A stretch of 64,000 nt of DNA from Gloeobacter kilaueensis JS1 (GTDB taxonomy: Bacteria > Cyanobacteriota > Cyanobacteriia > Gloeobacterales > Gloeobacteraceae). Below are positions 17,077-28,119 of this stretch, in pieces; the first letter of the stretch is position 1; each line of letters starts with the position of its first letter. The notes beneath the pieces were generated by a model that was not told the origin of the DNA, searched no databases, and was given only the letters and a program-made list of their open reading frames with translations. The stretch is from NCBI RefSeq assembly GCF_000484535.1, contig NC_022600.1:992001-1056000 (forward strand), given 5' to 3'. The translations under genes and the position numbers were made by a program.

Positions 17077-18387
17077 CTACTCCGTCGAAGATTCATCGAC
17101 ATACTGCTCACTACCGATCATGATGAATTCAACCGTGCTGGCTGGAGCTGTGAAATCCAGTGAAGCGATTTCTTCTCTTTGGGCCTGGGCTTGACCTACC
17201 ACAATGAGTTCCTTTCCACTTGTGCCCGGTTTGAGGCTCAGGGCGTGGGCATCGAGCTGTAGGATTGCACCCCGCACCAAACTGTTGCCCCTACCGCCTT
17301 TTGTGATCACGTCTCCAAGCACGAGAATGCTGCCAAATGGTTTGCTGGTCTGTATGCCGATCGATCCATTGCCATGAGTGGTAATGCTTTTGAATTCTGC
17401 ATAAGCCAGGGTTCCATCGTATAGATTGAATCCCCGCGCCCCTTCACCGTAGGTCGTCAGCTCACCTTGCACAATTAGAGTCTGCAAATTTCCGAAATTC
17501 ACGAATCCGATTCCACTAGTCCCATGAGATGCGACGGACTGCTTAGCCAGCCAAAGACGGACATTGCCCCAGTTATCCAGCACCATGTCGTTCATCCCAT
17601 AAGTTGTTACAGGACTGTTGTTGATCACTTGTTGAGCCTTCACGCCTGAGCCAACAAATACTCCAGCTGAGATGAGATTGCTGACACCGGGCGGAATATT
17701 GCCATTGGTATGGATTTCACCCGTAGTCAACAGCTTAAGGTCAATCGTGCCGCCAGGGGAGGTGGGTGCTGGTCCACCTTGAGGGTCAGCATCTGCAGGA
17801 ACAGTCATGCCGCCAAAAATAAAGATGCCACTGCCCCTCAAAGGTCTATCTTGAGTTCCCCCTGAAAGATTTTCGGCGCGAAGTGTCCAGCGACTTTGGG
17901 GATTGGTGCAGCGATTGTAGATGGTCAAGCAACCGGGAACGACCTCTACGCCGTAACCAGATGGACGATGCAGGTCTGAGGTACTGTCGCCATCGTGGAC
18001 TTGAATATCATTAAGCATCAGGTCTGCCGTCATCGCGGTGCTAGATTCCAGGTGAAGCCGACCGTAGACGACAAGATGCTGCAACTTGAGTTGCCTTAGT
18101 GCGCTCGTTGTTGGTTCCAGACTGAGCGCCAGTCGGCTCGGATCAGATCGGAGGGTTAGATTCTGAAGTGTGTTATTTGCTGTGAGCGATACTCCATCTG
18201 AATCAGGCTTGAAAGCCAACTCGGCATCAGAAGTTATCCCCACCAAACTTGAGCCTTCAAGAAGCGGAAATCTCTCCAGGTTATGGAGGCGACCAGCTAC
18301 CTCGATAACGACGTGTGTATGCTGAACCGCCTCAGCCAGAGAAGCCGTATCCCGAACAACTATGCGAGCGTCGGCTGTACTTACCAC
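17077..18387 (-). CDS. Right-handed beta-helix-like protein, function unknown
   Basis: 436 residues without a signal peptide. Successive short strands separated by turns rich in Gly and Asn (LQNLTLRSDPSRLALSLEP, GGTIDLKLLTTGEIHTNGN, TTYGEGARGFNLYDGTLAY, ITTHGNGSIGIQTSKPFGSI) suggest a parallel beta-helix of the pectate-lyase/adhesin type. Repeated TTYG/TTHG segments recur about every 35-40 residues. No catalytic motif is recognised. Being in the middle of a catabolic-looking run with no export signal, its role there is puzzling. Confidence 0.55.
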   Translation of the reverse strand: MVSTADARIVVRDTASLAEAVQHTHVVIEVAGRLHNLERFPLLEGSSLVGITSDAELAFKPDSDGVSLTANNTLQNLTLRSDPSRLALSLEPTTSALRQLKLQHLVVYGRLHLESSTAMTADLMLNDIQVHDGDSTSDLHRPSGYGVEVVPGCLTIYNRCTNPQSRWTLRAENLSGGTQDRPLRGSGIFIFGGMTVPADADPQGGPAPTSPGGTIDLKLLTTGEIHTNGNIPPGVSNLISAGVFVGSGVKAQQVINNSPVTTYGMNDMVLDNWGNVRLWLAKQSVASHGTSGIGFVNFGNLQTLIVQGELTTYGEGARGFNLYDGTLAYAEFKSITTHGNGSIGIQTSKPFGSILVLGDVITKGGRGNSLVRGAILQLDAHALSLKPGTSGKELIVVGQAQAQREEIASLDFTAPASTVEFIMIGSEQYVDESSTE

Positions 18388-18492
18388 AGGTAATTCCCAT
18401 CAGAAGAAAGCGGTGAAGTGGTACTGCTTAGGAACGTGGATTAAATGGCCTAAGCTAGGACTACCTCCCCGCCGTTTGCTATAGCGTCTGGC

Positions 18493-18879
18493 TCAGCGCT
18501 CTTCGGCAACTTCAACATTAAAGATGTAACGGTGGAACTTCCAGGTGCCCTGAATCCTCTTGAGGACGAAGATTTCGCGGTTGCTCTCGCCGTCCGCCGT
18601 CTTCTGTCCTTTGGGCGTGATAGTGCCGTTAGAGTGGGTGCGAATGTAACCGAGATCGCCGCTCACCTCTTGCTCCAGCAGGTTGAACTGAACGTTGAAG
18701 TCGAGCTTCGAGAAGAAGTCGGTGTAGAGCGCGAGGATCGCCTCGATGCCGGTAGTCGTGGGGAACGCCTGGCCAATGACCATCGCATCGTCTGTAAAGG
18801 CGCTCCGAATGAGGTCAAGCTTGGCCTCATTCAGGCCGCGTTGATATGTCTGGAGCAGGCTCTTGAATTCTTCACTCAT
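18493..18879 (-). CDS. NTF2/SnoaL-fold protein (island copy 2)
   Basis: 128 residues, resembling the SgcJ/EcaC or YybH type: FKSLLQTYQRGLNEAKLDLI, SAFTDDAMVIGQAFPTTTG, AILALYTDFF, FNLLEQEVSGDLGYIRTHSN and IQGTWKFHRYIFNVE. Such proteins commonly form dimers with a hydrophobic pocket. Together with the neighbours at 14.9 kb and 19.0 kb it makes three NTF2-fold genes in one cluster, which suggests a multi-step conversion of one small-molecule skeleton. AGGAG lies just upstream of the start. Confidence 0.75.
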   Translation of the reverse strand: MSEEFKSLLQTYQRGLNEAKLDLIRSAFTDDAMVIGQAFPTTTGIEAILALYTDFFSKLDFNVQFNLLEQEVSGDLGYIRTHSNGTITPKGQKTADGESNREIFVLKRIQGTWKFHRYIFNVEVAEER

Positions 18880-18966
18880 GGGTGTCTCCTTCTAACAGCA
18901 AATAATCCCGTAACTATGTTGTTATGCGGAAACTGGTAGGTGAAACTTACCTACAAAAGTTTGACG

Positions 18967-19455
18967 TCAGGACGCTTTAAAAGTGGTGTCCGCCGCATCG
19001 ACAAATTGCTGGAACAGGTCTGTCGGCCAATTGGGATCGGTCCTGGAGGTGCGCTCCAGGCACTTCCAGATGCCATCGCGGCGCTCAAAGATGTCGTCGT
19101 AAGTACCAGTGGACACAGTTCCGACGTGCTCGGCTCGCCAGGACACTGTCCATCGCCAGTGCGCTTCGGCCCGATTACCCGAGCCAGAAATTTCGAACGG
19201 GCCCATAGAGTGGAACCACTTGTCCAGCGGGAAGACGCTGTGCGCGTAGTCGAACATCTGCTTCATGCCGTCAGGACCCTCGAAGGTCGAAGTGCGCAGA
19301 TCGTTGACGTAGAACCTGGCCTCAGGCCAGTAAAGGCGGTTATAGAAAGCGGCCTGCTCGCGCCCCCATCCCTTGTCGATATATCGCTGATGCAGGTTGA
19401 GTTGCTCGAAGATGATAAAGCGTTCAATCGCCGTGAGATCGTTGCTCTCTGACAT
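18967..19455 (-). CDS. NTF2-fold protein (island copy 3)
   Basis: 162 residues. N-terminal helices IERFIIFEQLNLHQRYIDKG, then GREQAAFYNRLYWPEARFYV, FEGPDGMKQMFDYAHSVFP, strands AEAHWRWTVSWRAEHVG and GTYDDIFERRDGIWKCLERT. The fold matches SnoaL_4/scytalone-dehydratase-like proteins. The substrate is unknown. It is the first gene of the leftward run and lies opposite the lysR gene, so it is the natural target of that regulator. Confidence 0.75.
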   Translation of the reverse strand: MSESNDLTAIERFIIFEQLNLHQRYIDKGWGREQAAFYNRLYWPEARFYVNDLRTSTFEGPDGMKQMFDYAHSVFPLDKWFHSMGPFEISGSGNRAEAHWRWTVSWRAEHVGTVSTGTYDDIFERRDGIWKCLERTSRTDPNWPTDLFQQFVDAADTTFKAS

Positions 19456-19672
19456 TCAAGTTCTCCGCGTGTCCGGTCGAGGCATGGGCAGTATTGCAGA
19501 TTCGTATTTAACGTACCTGAAACGCTCGATGTGTAAACCCTTCAGATGAGTTCAGCAAACCTGGGATACTGCCTTTTTTACCTCAGTCACAGCTATCTCC
19601 TTGCCTGGATATTTGATGCTGTATTGCCGAAAACATAACTTGATACCTCATCGCTGCACAAGCAGCATTTCG

Positions 19673-19828
19673 TTGATGCTGTGTTTCTTCGTAGGAAACT
19701 TTAGAATCGAGATAGAAAAACTAATGAGCATAAAAGTATTGCGTCCGCTGTGCCTTGATGCTAGGTTTCTGCGCAGGAAACTTTTAGAATCAAGATGGAC
19801 ACACTAACGAGCATAAAAGTATTACGTC
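19673..19828 (+). repeat. Tandem duplication of the lysR promoter and first codons
   Basis: About 73 bases at 19673-19745 (TTGATGCT...GCATAAAAGTATTGCGTC) recur at 19755-19828 with scattered differences. The second copy includes the real lysR start; the first has ATGAGCATAAAAGTATTGCG at 19724, equivalent to codons 4 onward of lysR, then diverges. The 339-base gap between the divergent genes is otherwise without a gene. It looks like the remains of a second lysR copy deleted down to its first codons, or a small slippage duplication. Confidence 0.7.
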
Positions 19829-20694
19829 AGGTAGTGGAATTGGGAAGTTTTGTGGCAGCTGCTGAGCGGCTCAACTTATCCACAGCCATGGTCAGTAAGC
19901 ATGTGATGCACCTGGAGCGAAACCTTGGCACACGCTTGCTGAATCGAACCAGCCGACACTTAAGCCTGACCGAGGCAGGAACAATCTATTACGAACACTG
20001 CCGGGAGATGCTTGATAACCTGGAAATGGTAGAGGCACAGGTGAGGCAATCAACTGGTGTCGTGCGTGGAGCACTCAAGATCAGCGCCCCAGTTTGGTTC
20101 GCTAACCCTTTATTTACCAAAATCCTGGCAGAGTACCGCTCCCAATATCCAGATGTTTTATTAGATCTGAATTTGAATGATCGGATAGTGAACTTAGCGG
20201 AAGAGGGGTTTGATCTGGCGTTACGTGTTTCGCATGATGACCTTAGATCTTCACTGCCCACACGACGCATTTGCCCTATTCAATTTATGTTGGTCGGCTC
20301 ACCAGACTATTTCCAGAGAAATGGACGACCCAAAAATCTTGATGAACTGGCGAAGCATACAGGCATCAGCTATTACTATTCGCAGTTTGCCGATCAACTG
20401 TTCTTTGATAGCTCCGATAGACGGGAGATGGTTAAACTGGCAGTCTCACTCCGCACCAACAACACCATCATGGAGTATCAAGCGGCCTCAGCCGGCATCG
20501 GGTTGGCACTTTTACCAGAGTGGTTGATCAAAGATGATCTTACTAGCCAGCGATTGGAGATGCTGGATCTCGGCCACATCGGATCAACTGCGTCCCTCTG
20601 GGCAGTCTATGCAAGTCGGCGGTACCTATCACCGAGGATAGAGACCTTCTTAGGTTTTCTGGTAGAACGTTTTTCTAGCACTACTGAGCTGTAG
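19795..20694 (+). CDS. LysR-family transcriptional regulator
   Basis: 299 residues. N-terminal winged helix-turn-helix (VLRQVVELGSFVAAAERLNL, STAMVSKHVMHLERNLGTRL, LNRTSRHLSLTEAG) and a C-terminal effector-binding domain. Regulators of this type usually respond to a pathway metabolite and control divergently transcribed genes, here the NTF2/beta-helix/aldehyde dehydrogenase run that starts 340 bases to the left. Low GC (a 60-base sample from 20341 is 47% G+C) marks it as part of the acquired segment. A duplicated 5' end lies upstream. Confidence 0.92.
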   Translation: MDTLTSIKVLRQVVELGSFVAAAERLNLSTAMVSKHVMHLERNLGTRLLNRTSRHLSLTEAGTIYYEHCREMLDNLEMVEAQVRQSTGVVRGALKISAPVWFANPLFTKILAEYRSQYPDVLLDLNLNDRIVNLAEEGFDLALRVSHDDLRSSLPTRRICPIQFMLVGSPDYFQRNGRPKNLDELAKHTGISYYYSQFADQLFFDSSDRREMVKLAVSLRTNNTIMEYQAASAGIGLALLPEWLIKDDLTSQRLEMLDLGHIGSTASLWAVYASRRYLSPRIETFLGFLVERFSSTTEL

Positions 20695-20747
20695 AATCTG
20701 ATCTACCCCCGGAAATTAACAGCCTCCCTGATTTGACGGTGGCCTGG

Positions 20748-21392
20748 TCACAAGGGTTGTTGTGTGACCGGGAGCGAGAACTCTGGCCACGAACGCATCG
20801 CGGTTGCGGCCAAACGCAGCAGCTTTTCGCGCGACGCCCCATCGCGCGCCAGGGTAGACATGCCCTGGATAACCGCCATCGTGTGCGCTGCCAGGGCATC
20901 TGCGTCGATATCGCGAGCGATCGCCTCAGCCTCAAGCGACCGGGCAATCTTCTCGCGCAGGCGCGCTTCGATGCCACGGCGAATGGCGGCCAGTTCTTCC
21001 TGCACTTCGCTTGCGGCAGGCGAGCAACTGATGGCCGCACTGGCCAGCAGACAGCCTGGTGGAGTTTCTGCACCTGTAAAGCCAATGGCCGCTGCCTGCA
21101 TGAGTCCCCAGGCAGCGTCGCGCGCCGTCGCCGCTTGCTCGATGATCGTCTCGGAGGTGACTGGCCCCGACAGGTAGTGCGCAACCGCTTCGAGGAACAA
21201 CCCCTTTTTGTCTCCAAATACCGTGTAAATGCTCGATGGCGCAACACCCAGCACAGCAGTCAGATCGTTGAGGGAGGTTGCCTCATAGCCATGCCGCCAG
21301 AAGAGCAGCATCGCCTGGTGCAGTGCAACCTCGCGGTCGAAGGACAAGGGACGTCCTTTCCTTCGCCGTGGAGTCGGTTCGACGATATTCAT
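20748..21392 (-). CDS. TetR-family transcriptional repressor
   Basis: 214 residues from the ATG at 21392; an upstream ATG at 21428 would give 226. The N-terminal DNA-binding domain is clear (GRPLSFDREVALHQAMLLFW, YEATSLNDLTAVLGVAPSSI, YTVFGDKKGLFLEAV) and the C-terminal ligand domain is of the AefR/YcdC kind (TPPGCLLASAAISCSP). It is divergent from an aldo/keto reductase gene with a perfect palindrome over its own start, so it probably represses both. Confidence 0.88.
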   Translation of the reverse strand: MNIVEPTPRRRKGRPLSFDREVALHQAMLLFWRHGYEATSLNDLTAVLGVAPSSIYTVFGDKKGLFLEAVAHYLSGPVTSETIIEQAATARDAAWGLMQAAAIGFTGAETPPGCLLASAAISCSPAASEVQEELAAIRRGIEARLREKIARSLEAEAIARDIDADALAAHTMAVIQGMSTLARDGASREKLLRLAATAMRSWPEFSLPVTQQPL

Positions 21393-21405
21393 AGTGCTCA
21401 CTATG
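21390..21405. promoter_or_regulatory. Perfect palindrome, probable TetR operator
   Basis: CATAGTG-CT-CACTATG, seven-base perfect arms with a two-base centre, covers the tetR start codon. A second CACTATG lies at 21433-21439, in the 79-base space before the divergent aldo/keto reductase. Symmetry and location fit autorepression and control of the neighbour. Confidence 0.6.
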
Positions 21406-21471
21406 AAATAAGTGGCCCGCTTCGACAAGTGCCACTATGATTTTACTATCAGTCACTAGGAAAATCTAATT

Positions 21472-22584
21472 ATGGGCCTCACCGACTACCGCACCCTTGG
21501 GCGTTCTGGACTTGTTGTCAGCCCTCTTGCCCTGGGAACAATGACCTTTGGCACCGCTCGCTGGGGCTCGGGCGAGGATATCTCGCGCGCCGTGTTCGAC
21601 GCCTACGTGGACGCAGGCGGGAACTTCATCGACACAGCCGATGTGTACTCAAGCGGTCGTTGTGAGGAGATGGTGGGCAGATTTGTCGCCGAGCGCGGTC
21701 TGCGCGATCGGGTCGTGCTTGCAACCAAGGCTGGTTTTGCTGTGGGGCAGGGTCCTCATACCGGTGGAAATGGCGCAAAGCACATCTACTCGGCACTGGC
21801 CGGATCGCTGGGGCGGCTCCAGACCGACTACGTTGACCTGTTTTGGGTGCATGTGTGGGATTCTGTCACCCCGGCAGAGGAGTTGCTGGAGACGATGGCG
21901 GCACTGGTGCGTTCGGGAAAAATTCGGTACTGGGGTGTTTCGAACTGCCCGGCTTGGTACGTTGCCAGTCTGGCGACGCTCGCCGCCGTGCGCGGCCTGC
22001 CTGGGCCGATCGCCTTGCAGTATTTTTACTCGCTGATAAACCGCGACATCGAGGAGGAGCATGTGCCGTTGGCGGCGGAATTCGGCTTGGGCATCTTGCC
22101 CTGGAGCCCCCTCGCCTACGGGTTGTTGACCGGTAAATACGACCGGGCCGCCGTCGAAGCTGCGGGCACGAGAACGGGGGGATTGCCCAGTGAGGCAGCC
22201 ACAAAAGACGAAGTGCGCCCCGACAGCGACAAGCGGTTGGACGGAGCCAATCCGTTCGGAGATTCGTTATTCACCGATCGCAACTGGAAAATTGTGGAGG
22301 TTTTGCGCCGGGTGGCGGACGAAGCGGGGTACAGCCCCGCCCGTGTCGCACTGTCCTGGGTAAACGGTAGACCAGGGATCACATCCACCCTGATGGGCGT
22401 GAGCCGGCTCGAACAGGTGGCCGATAACATCGCCGCGCTGGACGTTGTGCTTTCAGCCGAGCATCGCGCTGCTCTTGACAGCGTGAGCGCGCCAGAGCAG
22501 AGGATGTTATACAGCCTTTTCACACACTCTCTGCGCCAGCACGTCGTTTTCGGTGGAAGCTCGGTGACACTCTGGGGTGCATGA
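21472..22584 (+). CDS. Aldo/keto reductase
   Basis: 370 residues, slightly long for the family (usually 310-350). It would reduce carbonyls with NADPH on a TIM barrel. Signatures: YRTLGRSGLVVSPLALGTMT, the catalytic Asp-Tyr segment NFIDTADVYSSGRCEEMVG, LATKAGF, YVDLFWVHVWD, IRYWGVSNCPAW, ALQYFYSLINRDIEEEHVPL and ILPWSPLAYGLLTGKY. It faces the TetR gene and is likely induced when that repressor binds a ligand. GC content matches the chromosome more than the rest of the island. Confidence 0.92.
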   Translation: MGLTDYRTLGRSGLVVSPLALGTMTFGTARWGSGEDISRAVFDAYVDAGGNFIDTADVYSSGRCEEMVGRFVAERGLRDRVVLATKAGFAVGQGPHTGGNGAKHIYSALAGSLGRLQTDYVDLFWVHVWDSVTPAEELLETMAALVRSGKIRYWGVSNCPAWYVASLATLAAVRGLPGPIALQYFYSLINRDIEEEHVPLAAEFGLGILPWSPLAYGLLTGKYDRAAVEAAGTRTGGLPSEAATKDEVRPDSDKRLDGANPFGDSLFTDRNWKIVEVLRRVADEAGYSPARVALSWVNGRPGITSTLMGVSRLEQVADNIAALDVVLSAEHRAALDSVSAPEQRMLYSLFTHSLRQHVVFGGSSVTLWGA

Positions 22585-22620
22585 GGGATACCGTGTTGCC
22601 ACAGCCGCTCGAAAAGTGAG

Positions 22621-22720
22621 TCGGTCATGGTCAATCGGCACGCTCCTGCTCCTGCTTCCACTGATTCTACGAGCCAATCTTGCCACAGCAGACATTTGAC
22701 TCCAGAATGGCGCTGTCGCT
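22621..22720. repeat. Partial copy of the rpn gene start and upstream region
   Basis: This 100-base stretch matches 24326-24435, which holds the first codons and leader of the Rpn nuclease gene, with a few substitutions and a roughly ten-base gap. On the minus strand it reads VPIDHDRL and then diverges. It sits just inside the right tRNA fragment, so it may be the stump of another Rpn-family gene deleted when the island edge was remodelled. Confidence 0.75.
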
Positions 22721-22794
22721 TGGTCCCGAATTTGACCCAATCAAAAAACGATCCCGCAAAACTGCTCACAGCAAAGGTTTCAAAAAATATTGAA

Positions 22795-22841
22795 AGGACT
22801 TAAACTCCTTCCAGTATGGGTTCGAATCCCATCGCTCGGAT
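22795..22841 (+). repeat. Right attachment-site-like repeat (tRNA-Leu 3' fragment)
   Basis: 47 bases identical except one to 12234-12280. The acceptor 5' strand and D arm are absent upstream (sequence there is CAAAAAATATTGA), so this cannot make a tRNA. The pair of direct repeats encloses 10.5 kb and defines the right edge of the island. Confidence 0.8.
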
Positions 22842-22872
22842 CTTCCAGATCCTGTTCCAGCAGCGCCCGTCC

Positions 22873-23352
22873 ATGCTGATCCTCTTCGACCTCGATGGCA
22901 CGCTCATCACTTCTTACATGGAGCGGCCCGACCGGCAGTACCACCGCTGGCAGGTTCTGCCGAACCGACGCGCGTTGCTTGCGCAGTTGCGCGCCGAGGA
23001 CCATCAACTCGGGATTGCCACCAACCAGGGAGGCGTTGGGCTGGGCTTTATCACCCAGGCAGCCTTTTACCGCAAGCTGGGCCTGGTGCTGGAAGCGCTG
23101 GAGCTGCCCTGCGATCTGCCGGTTGCCGTCTGCTTTGCCCATCCTCAAGCCCGGCGCAAGGAATACCGCAGTCCCGATGCGCTGGCCCGGCGCAAGCCCA
23201 ATCCAGGAATGCTGCTGGAGCTGGCTCAAAACTTCAGCGAGGCTGCCGCTGGGGGTGTTCTCTATGTTGGGGATAAGCCGGAGGACCGGCAGGCTGCCCG
23301 TGCTGCCGGCGCTGACTTCGCCTGGGCAGAAGATTTTTTTGATCAGGAATGA
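22873..23352 (+). CDS. HAD-superfamily (IIIA-like) phosphatase
   Basis: 159 residues from the ATG at 22873, where the HAD motif begins at once (MLILFDLDGTLI, DxDxT). Other motifs: GIATNQGGVGLG (motif II), ARRKPNPGMLLEL (motif III Lys) and LYVGDKPEDRQAARAAGADF (motif IV acidic pair). It resembles histidinol-phosphate or heptose-bisphosphate phosphatases; the substrate is unknown. It begins 32 bases after the right tRNA fragment, so it is the first chromosomal gene outside the island. Confidence 0.85.
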   Translation: MLILFDLDGTLITSYMERPDRQYHRWQVLPNRRALLAQLRAEDHQLGIATNQGGVGLGFITQAAFYRKLGLVLEALELPCDLPVAVCFAHPQARRKEYRSPDALARRKPNPGMLLELAQNFSEAAAGGVLYVGDKPEDRQAARAAGADFAWAEDFFDQE

Positions 23353-23365
23353 ATCCGCCGAATGG

Positions 23366-24346
23366 CTACGAATGGCTGTGCCGAGAAAGCCAGACCTCGA
23401 GGTCAGCCACCCCTACAAAATCGAGCAACGCTTCGCCCAGCTCTTCCAGTTGATCCACTGACAGTTGCTCCACCCGTTGCCGGGTCTGCTCACCCAGCCT
23501 CCCCACGCGGCGACCCAACTGACGCAGCACAATTGCCAGAGCCTCCTGCTGGCGGCCTTCCTGGCGGCCTTCCTGGCGGCCTTCCTGGCGGCCTTCCTGG
23601 CGGCCTTCCTGGCGGCCTTCCTGGCGGCCTTTTTCTGACCAACTGGTGACAATCTCCATCACCTGCTCCTGCTCCTTTGGGGCAATCCTAGCAAGCGCCT
23701 CCCCAAAACGCGCTTCTTCCTCGCCACTCAGACGCAGGTACGTATCCACGAAGCCCGATATCAGTTGCATCCGCGCCCGGTCCAGCCTCAGGCTAGCAAT
23801 CAAGCGCAAACACTCCAGCTTCACCTGCACCCGCTCAGCAGGAGCAATGTTCATCTTTGCCATCAGTGCTCCGGCTACCGGGTTGGGCTGACGCACATAG
23901 TCGCGCCAGTTCAGGCGATTGAGCTGAACCACCCGGTAGTGAAACTCCAGCACCCTCAAGCCTGCAACCTCGACGCGGTGGAACGTCGGTTGGGCTTTTG
24001 CTGGGGCATCGAAGGAGAAGACGGCAATCGGGTAGACAGGCAACTGGTACTTTTCGTAGAGCCGGGCAAAATAGCGGAAGATGCGGTAGCTGAAGTGCGC
24101 CTGGGCTTCGGACTGGTTTTCGATGTGAATTAAAAAGTAGGACTCCTGTCCTTGCAGGCGAGCTTTGACAACGAGATCGGCTACGAACTGCTCGCCAGCG
24201 GTAACGTCGGTGAACAGCTCTTTGTCCAGGAAGACAAACGAGTAGCGGTCGAGCAGGGCCGCAAGGTCAGGAAAAAACAGGTCGATGAATTCGACAAAGA
24301 AGGTGGAAAGCAATTCTTTGAACAGTCGGTCGTGGTCAATCGGCAC
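23366..24346 (-). CDS. Rpn-family (PD-(D/E)XK) recombination-promoting nuclease / putative transposase
   Basis: 326 residues from a GTG at 24346 preceded by AGGAGCAGGAGC. The nuclease core is in the first 130 residues: [20 protein letters not shown], then DKELFTD, ADLVVKA and [20 protein letters not shown], containing the E-x-Q of the PD-(D/E)XK fold. The C-terminal third has a run of GRQE units followed by a helical tail ([11 protein letters not shown]). Related RpnA proteins stimulate recA-independent recombination; this type is abundant in cyanobacteria. The start region is partly duplicated at 22.6 kb. Confidence 0.82.
   Translation of the reverse strand: MPIDHDRLFKELLSTFFVEFIDLFFPDLAALLDRYSFVFLDKELFTDVTAGEQFVADLVVKARLQGQESYFLIHIENQSEAQAHFSYRIFRYFARLYEKYQLPVYPIAVFSFDAPAKAQPTFHRVEVAGLRVLEFHYRVVQLNRLNWRDYVRQPNPVAGALMAKMNIAPAERVQVKLECLRLIASLRLDRARMQLISGFVDTYLRLSGEEEARFGEALARIAPKEQEQVMEIVTSWSEKGRQEGRQEGRQEGRQEGRQEGRQEGRQQEALAIVLRQLGRRVGRLGEQTRQRVEQLSVDQLEELGEALLDFVGVADLEVWLSRHSHS
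23549..23632. repeat. Twelve-base tandem repeat inside the rpn gene
   Basis: Seven near-identical 12-base units (GGCGGCCTTCCT on the + strand) encode GRQE six times and then GRQQ. A 12-base period keeps frame, so copy number can vary by slippage without breaking the gene, lengthening or shortening a charged helix or linker. Confidence 0.9.
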
Positions 24347-24435
24347 GCTCCTGCTCCTGCTGCAACACTGATTCTACGAGCCAATCTTGTCACAGCAGAC
24401 AACTGAACTTTTGACTCCAGAATGGCGCTGTCGCT
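24326..24435. repeat. Second copy of the rpn leader repeat
   Basis: Matches 22621-22720 from the rpn GTG start region into the upstream sequence; both copies end at the same place (GGCGCTGTCGCT). It provides the ribosome site of the intact rpn gene. Confidence 0.75.
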
Positions 24436-25165
24436 AGAGAAGAGTGAGGTAGGACACTGTAAGCATAGTGAGGCCGTCTGCGCTGCTATTATCTCCTTGA
24501 CATCACGCTAGCCGAGGGAGAGCAGAAATACAATTAGAATATGCTCGCCTTCCAGGCAGCCTAGAATGGGAGATGACCTCGGCAGGGTGGCGGTGGCTGC
24601 AGTAGGGGGAGTTAGGTCTGCTCATCGTTCTACAGTGCCAGAACCCTGTCCTGAATGAGTACTCCTTCAACTTGACAATGCCTCACTGAGGACAACGCCA
24701 CCTCTGGATAAACGACCTCAGAGCTATAGCTTGGGCTTAACTACTCGGTAGACGGTGACCGGCAGACAACAGTGGCAATGGGCACCACCAGCCGGACGTA
24801 GCCCGCTGGAGTGGGCAGGCGCTCGCCAGCAGATAACTGGTGAGCATATATAATTTTACAGAATCTTGATGGTTCACAACCTGATGCATTTCACTACATC
24901 AGCGAGGTCCAGGAGGCCGGTAGACCAGCGGACGTATCAGGCTACAGGTAACGGATTATCGGCTATGAATTCTGCACCGGCGAGAAAAAGTCACTTTTCA
25001 AAACTAGCGCTGAAATGCAACCGGAACAGGAATGGGGAAGATGGGGACTGAATTTTTTAGCCCGTGGTAATATGTCCACAAAACAGATCGGTTCTGCCAT
25101 CCTTACTCTGGGACAGATAGGATGGGTGAACACTCTTTGAAGACTTCGTTACACGACGGGCGGAC
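24436..25165. other. 730-base intergenic region with no recognised gene
   Basis: Between rpn and uvrA. On the minus strand a frame stays open upstream of a TAG at about 24751 and reads AGERLPTPAGYVRLVVPIAT near its end, which looks protein-like, but it has no start codon and nothing to place it; it may be a gene remnant. No hairpin with a T-run, RNA gene or repeat stands out. The uvrA promoter must lie near the right end, but I cannot assign -35/-10 boxes. Confidence 0.5.
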
Positions 25166-28108
<2,943 letters not shown>

Positions 28109-28119
28109 TACTATTCCGC

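Noticed and set aside
22780-23229. A minus-strand frame with SDGIRTHTGR opposite the HAD gene
   Set aside because: Same tRNA-derived false peptide, from the tRNA fragment, and antisense to a clear HAD phosphatase.
23549-23632. Possible CRISPR array
   Set aside because: The 12-base units are contiguous with no spacers and encode GRQE inside a gene.
24751-24900. Protein-like open stretch on the minus strand before uvrA
   Set aside because: No start codon and no recognised similarity; kept only as a note on the intergenic region.
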